In this document: piece by piece, positions 6,103 to 10,272 of the stretch
How positions within the stretch are numbered: position 1 is the stretch's first letter
Layout: each line of letters starts with the position of its first letter
Origin: an uncultured Flavobacteriales bacterium
GTDB lineage: Bacteria; Bacteroidota; Bacteroidia; Flavobacteriales_D; Parvicellaceae
Reading direction: 5' to 3'
Assembly: GCA_938084875.1 (NCBI GenBank)
Contig: CALKFX010000064.1
Location: forward strand, 1 to 10,272
DNA: 10,272 nt
Program-made: the position numbers and the translations under genes
The notes under the pieces: generated by a model
Told to the model about the DNA's origin: nothing
The model's input: the letters and a program-made list of their open reading frames with translations, nothing else
The model's database searches: none

Positions 6103-9100
6103 TTAAAAGTCTAAAGATAAAGATAGTTGTTTAATTGATGGCATTAGAATTTTATCATCAACACCATACCCCCAGTCTAATCTTACATAGTACCCAAAAA
6201 TTCTGGACCTAAGTCCAAAACCATAGCTATAAATTATAGGTTCTTTTTGACTCTTTATATTTATGGTGTAATTGTGTCCATTAATAATTGAGCTATTAAA
6301 CGAATTCTCTATTGAATAAGGTGTTTTGCCAGTCCATGCAGATCCAATATCACCAAAACCAATTACCATAAAATTTTCCAAAAAGTCAGAGCTTAAAGGT
6401 TTATTTGAAAAGTAGCTAAATAGCGGAACTCTAAGTTCATTACTTATGGCTATAAATGAATTTCCATTTCTAGCATTTTGGTAAAACCCTCTTATTGGAG
6501 AAGCAATTGTTTGGAACTGAAAATTTATGTTGGGGTCTGGAAGTATAGTAGGGTCAAAATTAGCCCAAAGATAACCATCAACTCCACCCAAGTAGTATAA
6601 AAGCCTTTGAGAACCTAGGGATGTACTTGCAGCGAATCTTGATGCAAAAACAATATTTCTATGAATTTTTTGATAATTTCTTAAGTCGAGCCCTAAGACA
6701 AAAAAGTCGGTATTGGTGTTTAATAATTCATTGTACCCTTCTACCCAAGTTTTGAACTTAAAACCATTATTAATATTTAATGATATAGGTCTTGTAACAT
6801 CAAAGACATATTCTAGAAGCCCTCCAAAAAGTATAAAATTATCATTTGGTGTTTTTAATGTTGTTGGAGAATTACTTAATGTAGTTACTTTGTCAAACCT
6901 CAAATTAGTAGTCAGTCTTAGACTACTAACTTCGCTAAAGGGAAAAGACAATTGATGTTTTATATCATTAACAACTGTTTTATTTATAATGTCATCGCTA
7001 AATACATCTTCAAATGATTGTCTAGATACTTGGGTTCTTTGATCAACTCTATTTTTTAAGTTTTCATAAATGGCTATTAATCCTATGTTATTTAGTTGAA
7101 CAGGTCCTTTTAATCCACCACTAATTTTATAATCTTCGAATACATCTTTTGCTTGAACTAGCGTAAAACCGTCAAAACCTGCATTTTTAAATCCCGAACT
7201 GCTGTATCTCTGGTAAGCTTGATTATTGAAAGTTGGATTAAGTTGCATTATAAATTCACCAATAGTAAAATTTATATTGTAGACTTTTTGAGTAGGTAAT
7301 TTTATATTATGGTCTTTTACAGACTCAGTTTCATTAAAATCCTTAGATTCTAAAAGTTGTTTTTTTTCATCCTCAAATCTATAATTGTAGATGTCGATTT
7401 TTTCTTTCTCTTTGAAAGATGCAGTGTTGCCACCTGAATTTATTTTTTTCGTGTTTATTCTTTTGAAGTAAGTTTTTGATGATTTATTTTCAAACATAGT
7501 GCAGTTTTTTCTGTTCCCTAAATAAAATTCATAATTGTTATTTCTACGGTACAATAAACTGTATAGAGATGTTTTAGAACTAAAATCAATCTCTAAAGAG
7601 TTTCTGCTAAAGTTTGACAACTGGTGTGTGCTACTTATATAGCGGTAATGTATCATGGTGTCAATATGACTTATAGTACTATCTACTATTGTTTGATAAT
7701 GATTATAAATTCCATTTTCATCACTTAAAAAATTATAGTTGTTTTTAGTGGTAGGTTGAGGTTGTATTTCGTTATGGTCTATTGTATTTGTTAATTGGAT
7801 AATTTTTTTTGTAACAGTGCTTATTTTAAATAAATCAAAATTATTTTTAAATAAATTATAATTTGTGTTATCTGAAGGCCTATTAGAGCTAAATATTATT
7901 TGATTAGATTTTGGCACATATTTAGCATATAAATCATCGAAAATATCATTAGTTAATTGCGTATAGCTATTGCCTAATACAGTGTATTCAAAGATGTCAG
8001 AATAGCTGTTTTTGACAGCAGACAACACCATTTTCGTTCCTTTTTTATTGTAGGAAGAACTCAATACTTTCTCCAACCCCAATAAAAATTTTATATTCTT
8101 TTTTCTATTTGTAAGATTATAAAGATTTAAAGTTATGCCACCTTTTTTCTCTTCAAATATTGCCAAAACCTCTCCACTAGGGTGCCAATCTAAAATAGGA
8201 TAGGATAGGTCGGGAATTCTATTTAGTTTGTAATCTCCTTTAATTATTGTTTGTATTTTATCTTTTTTAACATCGAGTATTTTGACTTTATATTGTCCAA
8301 GATAATGTTCTGAAAAAGCAATTTTAGATCCGTCAGAACTCATTTTTAATTGTCTTATGGTTCTATTTTTTTTAATTTTTATATTCAATTTATCTTCATT
8401 TGGCTCCATACAATTAACCACATCGTTAGAATACTGAATTTTAAAATGATTAAAGAAATCTTGTTGAATCATTTCCGAAGAAACTCCAAGGACATAAATA
8501 AAACCACTTTCTACACTTTTACTAACCTTCATCATATACATCAAATTTGGAATCATATTTTTACCAAAAACAATGTCTATATATCTCCAAAGCCCATGTC
8601 CATATAATCTAGATTCATTATTACTTAGTGATTGAAACCTTTTAGTTTTTTCGCTAAGAATTAAGTCTTTTAGTTCTGAATCTAATTTCGAGTTCCATTC
8701 TTGAGAAAGATAATCGACCAAGCCTTCTTTAAACCATGAAGGCAGGTTAATAAATGTTGTATTTTTTACGGTCTGTTTCCAGTCAGTTCCATAAAGTATT
8801 TTATTAACTAATATTTCTGCAACTCCTCTTTTAATTTGATTTTCAAAATCTACATGATTTCCGTTGAAGTACAAAAATATTTTTTGACCTTCTATATTGG
8901 AAGTTCCTCCAATATTTGAAGAAATTTCATTTGTAAGACCTATATTGCTCTGTCTGAATTTACTTTGACTATTGTAAACTATAAGATGAATTTTCTCTTC
9001 AATTGAAAAGTCAATAAATTTTTCTATTTTTTTTTGAAATTCATAGGCTGTCTTTGCTGCAAATTTCGCATGTTCTCGACCGCCTTTAGAAAAATATACC

Positions 9101-9246
9101 TTTGATCTTTCAAACTCAAAAGATTGCCAAAAAAAAGAGTTGTATTGAACTCTGCTTTGTCCAAATGGAATGTTAGATCCTGTGTAATACTGTGAAAAAA
9201 CAGAAAAACTACTAAATATTATTAATATGACTAAAAACTTTCTCAA
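6103..9246 (-). CDS. Secreted fusion: peptidase-like domain, TolB-type propeller, outer-membrane beta-barrel
   Basis: This is a 1047-residue envelope protein. Residues 1-19 form a signal peptide (RK, a hydrophobic core, then a likely cut near FS|Q). Residues about 45-275 resemble a gluzincin-type metallopeptidase domain with the WFxEG signature (LPSWFKEGLVDYLS, 168-181). The expected HExxH helix instead reads RGVAE (140-144), so it should not be catalytic. Residues about 290-600 contain repeats such as RQLKMSSDGSKIAFSEHYLG and QIIFSSNRPSDN, typical of TolB/WD40-like blades. A Lys/Glu/Ser-rich linker follows to about 680. The C-terminal part is rich in alternating hydrophobic strands, contains IRGFYQNARNGN and NELRVPLF as in BamA/Omp85 surface-antigen barrels, and ends in phenylalanine (LSLSLDF), as outer-membrane barrels do. 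I infer a periplasmic sensor or scaffold anchored in the outer membrane. The only plausible start is TTG at 9246; an in-frame ATG-TAA lies just upstream. It heads the minus-strand gene run. Confidence 0.85.
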   Translation of the reverse strand: MRKFLVILIIFSSFSVFSQYYTGSNIPFGQSRVQYNSFFWQSFEFERSKVYFSKGGREHAKFAAKTAYEFQKKIEKFIDFSIEEKIHLIVYNSQSKFRQSNIGLTNEISSNIGGTSNIEGQKIFLYFNGNHVDFENQIKRGVAEILVNKILYGTDWKQTVKNTTFINLPSWFKEGLVDYLSQEWNSKLDSELKDLILSEKTKRFQSLSNNESRLYGHGLWRYIDIVFGKNMIPNLMYMMKVSKSVESGFIYVLGVSSEMIQQDFFNHFKIQYSNDVVNCMEPNEDKLNIKIKKNRTIRQLKMSSDGSKIAFSEHYLGQYKVKILDVKKDKIQTIIKGDYKLNRIPDLSYPILDWHPSGEVLAIFEEKKGGITLNLYNLTNRKKNIKFLLGLEKVLSSSYNKKGTKMVLSAVKNSYSDIFEYTVLGNSYTQLTNDIFDDLYAKYVPKSNQIIFSSNRPSDNTNYNLFKNNFDLFKISTVTKKIIQLTNTIDHNEIQPQPTTKNNYNFLSDENGIYNHYQTIVDSTISHIDTMIHYRYISSTHQLSNFSRNSLEIDFSSKTSLYSLLYRRNNNYEFYLGNRKNCTMFENKSSKTYFKRINTKKINSGGNTASFKEKEKIDIYNYRFEDEKKQLLESKDFNETESVKDHNIKLPTQKVYNINFTIGEFIMQLNPTFNNQAYQRYSSSGFKNAGFDGFTLVQAKDVFEDYKISGGLKGPVQLNNIGLIAIYENLKNRVDQRTQVSRQSFEDVFSDDIINKTVVNDIKHQLSFPFSEVSSLRLTTNLRFDKVTTLSNSPTTLKTPNDNFILFGGLLEYVFDVTRPISLNINNGFKFKTWVEGYNELLNTNTDFFVLGLDLRNYQKIHRNIVFASRFAASTSLGSQRLLYYLGGVDGYLWANFDPTILPDPNINFQFQTIASPIRGFYQNARNGNSFIAISNELRVPLFSYFSNKPLSSDFLENFMVIGFGDIGSAWTGKTPYSIENSFNSSIINGHNYTINIKSQKEPIIYSYGFGLRSRIFGYYVRLDWGYGVDDKILMPSIKQLSLSLDF

Positions 9247-9249
9247 TTT

Positions 9250-9255
9250 TTACAT
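9250..9255 (-). other. In-frame ATG-TAA start-stop directly upstream of the TTG start
   Basis: On the minus strand the codons read ATG TAA AAA TTG AGA AAG TTT. The ATG is in frame with the 1047-residue gene but is followed immediately by a stop. If the stop were AAA (one base different) the protein would begin MKKLRKFLVIL, a textbook Bacteroidota signal peptide. This suggests that the original start was this ATG and that TTG at 9246-9244 now serves, although a sequencing or assembly error at one base would look the same. Confidence 0.7.
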
Positions 9256-9257
9256 TT

Positions 9258-9265
9258 CAAAGATA
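9258..9265 (-). promoter_or_regulatory. Candidate -7 box (TATCTTTG) for the envelope-gene run
   Basis: The minus strand reads TATCTTTG, an exact match to the Bacteroidota -7 consensus TAnnTTTG, 11 bases before the TTG start. No clear TTG -33 box is visible at the usual distance upstream. With this box, transcription would begin at or very near the ATG-TAA, giving an almost leaderless message. The motif is short and common in AT-rich DNA, so position in an intergenic, divergent region is the main support. Confidence 0.45.
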
Positions 9266-9285
9266 GCTAATTTCATGCCATAGTT

Positions 9286-9293
9286 TAATTTTG
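9286..9293 (+). promoter_or_regulatory. Candidate -7 box (TAATTTTG) for the MBL-fold hydrolase gene
   Basis: TAATTTTG matches the Bacteroidota TAnnTTTG -7 consensus exactly and ends 16 bases before the ATG at 9310, leaving a very short leader. No convincing -33 TTG is seen. It faces away from the TATCTTTG box on the other strand 20 bases away, so the two promoters would share the 63-bp gap and their polymerase footprints would overlap. Confidence 0.45.
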
Positions 9294-9309
9294 AATTTAA
9301 AACCTAAAA

Positions 9310-9951
9310 ATGCTTAACGTAAAAAAATTCACTTTCAATCCATTCTCAGAAAATACTTACGTTGTAACAGACGAATTCAAAAATGCTGTAATTATAGATC
9401 CTGGATGTTATTACAAAGCAGAACAAAATGAAATAGACAGTTATATTTTGAAAAATAATTTAAAATTAAAATCTATTCTTCATACTCACAGCCATTTGGA
9501 TCATATGTTTGGTACTGCTTACTTTGCGGATAAATATAATTTAGATTTATGGATTTGTAAAGAAGATTTAGTAACCTATCAATCCTATGATAAAGTTTGT
9601 GAGGTCTATGGTATTCCAATTACATTTAGTCCCAATCCCACTCCAAAATTTTTTGACTTAAAGCAGTTAATCCAAATAGAGGGAATTAAGTTTGAAATAT
9701 TATTTGTCCCAGGACATTCCCCTGGGCATGTAGCATTTTACAATCAAGAAAATAATTTCTTAATTAATGGGGATTGTTTGTTTGAAAATAGTATTGGGCG
9801 AACAGATCTACCTGGAGGTAATCACCAACAACTTATAGACTCTATAAAAAATGAAATATTTATGTTGCCAGATGAGACTTTAGTTTATTGTGGACATGGC
9901 AATGAAACTACAATTAAAGCGGAGAAAAGTTCTAATCCTTTCCTCCGTTAA
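9310..9951 (+). CDS. MBL-fold metallo-hydrolase, glyoxalase II-like
   Basis: This 213-residue cytoplasmic enzyme has the metallo-beta-lactamase fold. The di-metal ligand set is complete: THSHLDH (59-65) supplies H60, H62, D64 and H65; GHSPGHVAFY (135-144) supplies H136; NGDCLF (153-158) supplies bridging D155; and YCGHGNETT supplies H196. The segment GRTDLPGGN (163-171) and the C-terminal EKSSNPFLR are typical of the small hydroxyacylglutathione-hydrolase-like group (YcbL type), which cleaves thioesters such as S-D-lactoylglutathione. The protein is shorter than classical glyoxalase II (about 250 residues) and lacks its C-terminal helical glutathione-binding domain. The physiological thiol may therefore not be glutathione, which many Bacteroidota do not make. 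It is transcribed alone, divergent from the envelope gene and convergent with the T9SS gene, whose stop lies 16 bp beyond. It starts at an ATG without an evident Shine-Dalgarno. Confidence 0.92.
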   Translation: MLNVKKFTFNPFSENTYVVTDEFKNAVIIDPGCYYKAEQNEIDSYILKNNLKLKSILHTHSHLDHMFGTAYFADKYNLDLWICKEDLVTYQSYDKVCEVYGIPITFSPNPTPKFFDLKQLIQIEGIKFEILFVPGHSPGHVAFYNQENNFLINGDCLFENSIGRTDLPGGNHQQLIDSIKNEIFMLPDETLVYCGHGNETTIKAEKSSNPFLR

Positions 9952-9967
9952 TTAATATATTTTAAAA

Positions 9968-10272
9968 CTAGTTAATTATCAATTTTTTAGTTTTAACATT
10001 TCCATTTTGGTTGGCTTTTACAATGTAAACGCCTCTGCTAATATTTTCGATATTAATATTTTGATTTTTATTAGAAATAGTTTTGTTATAAATTACTTTT
10101 CCGTTTAGGTCTAATATTTCAATTTCTGTTGTAGCAGTTATATTGGTCATGTAAATTTCAAAAGAACCATTATTAGGATTTGGAGAGATATTAAATTCAC
10201 CAAGATTATTTTCTTTAATGTTTGTACATGGATCTACAAATACAACGGCTTCCTGCATATCACTATAGCAGC
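9968..10272 (-). CDS. C-terminal part of a T9SS-secreted protein (type A sorting domain), 5' end outside window
   Basis: Only the last roughly 100 codons are inside the window. The frame runs open to the edge (TGC TAT AGT GAT before the first internal ATG at 10258), so that ATG is not the start and the protein is cut. The visible end carries a Por secretion-system type A C-terminal sorting domain: FNISPNPNNGSFEIYM (conserved PNP and GxF), then VEILD-like EIEILDLNGKVIYN, the INIENISRGVYIVKA segment and the terminal KTKKLIIN with basic residues before the end. This domain directs export across the outer membrane by the type IX system and is usually removed or replaced by a lipopolysaccharide anchor at the cell surface. 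The upstream domain, and hence the function (enzyme, adhesin, other), lies outside the window. A Cys pair precedes the domain. Confidence 0.9.
   Translation of the reverse strand, partial: CYSDMQEAVVFVDPCTNIKENNLGEFNISPNPNNGSFEIYMTNITATTEIEILDLNGKVIYNKTISNKNQNINIENISRGVYIVKANQNGNVKTKKLIIN

Noticed and set aside
8350..8607. Plus-strand open frame opposite the envelope gene, and similar ones opposite recQ
   Set aside because: Composition and lack of any recognisable motif mark these as antisense shadows of well-supported genes.
9947..9980. AT-rich repeats (GTTAATTA twice, AACTAGTT palindrome) between the MBL and T9SS genes as a bidirectional terminator
   Set aside because: The possible stem is imperfect and only A-T paired, too weak to call a terminator from sequence alone.
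10256..10258. ATG as the start of the T9SS-domain gene
   Set aside because: The frame stays open through the window edge, and a sorting domain alone with no signal peptide would make no sense as a complete protein.

Overview
The window is AT-rich (roughly 30% G+C by eye) chromosomal DNA that looks like a member of the Bacteroidota, most likely order Flavobacteriales. Three things support this: a C-terminal type IX secretion (T9SS) sorting domain, a DUF4286 protein next to a flavobacterial-style TPR protein, and a 732-residue RecQ with the long C-terminus usual in this group. Shine-Dalgarno sequences are mostly absent and TAnnTTTG-type promoter boxes are present. There are no RNA genes, insertion sequences, CRISPR arrays or long repeats. 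The region reads as ordinary core genome with several lineage-specific oddities.

Layout. Positions 1-2244 (+ strand) hold a tight three-gene run: the C-terminal part of a TPR protein cut by the window edge, a DUF4286 protein that overlaps it by 4 bp (ATGA), and a PLP-dependent ACC deaminase/D-cysteine desulfhydrase-like enzyme 5 bp further on. Positions 2237-9246 (- strand) hold four co-directional genes. In transcription order these are a 1047-residue secreted protein (peptidase-like domain, TolB-type propeller, outer-membrane barrel), a half-size TauE/SafE membrane protein, an M20 amidohydrolase and recQ. The gaps are 7 bp, a 4-bp overlap and 65 bp, so the first three are almost certainly one transcription unit and recQ may be read through. 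recQ and the PLP enzyme gene overlap tail-to-tail by 8 bp. A 63-bp divergent promoter region (9247-9309) separates the large envelope gene from a + strand metallo-beta-lactamase-fold hydrolase gene (9310-9951). The window ends in the 3' part of a T9SS-secreted protein gene on the - strand.

Most notable observations. The large envelope gene has no usable ATG: an in-frame ATG is followed at once by TAA, and the frame is rescued by a TTG two codons later, which looks like a recent nonsense change in codon 2. RecQ has lost three of the four cysteines of the RecQ zinc site. The envelope protein joins a metallopeptidase-like domain without its HExxH motif to a propeller and an Omp85-like barrel. 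The PLP enzyme has Ser at a position where the family usually has Asn. No obvious undescribed defence or mobile system is visible.
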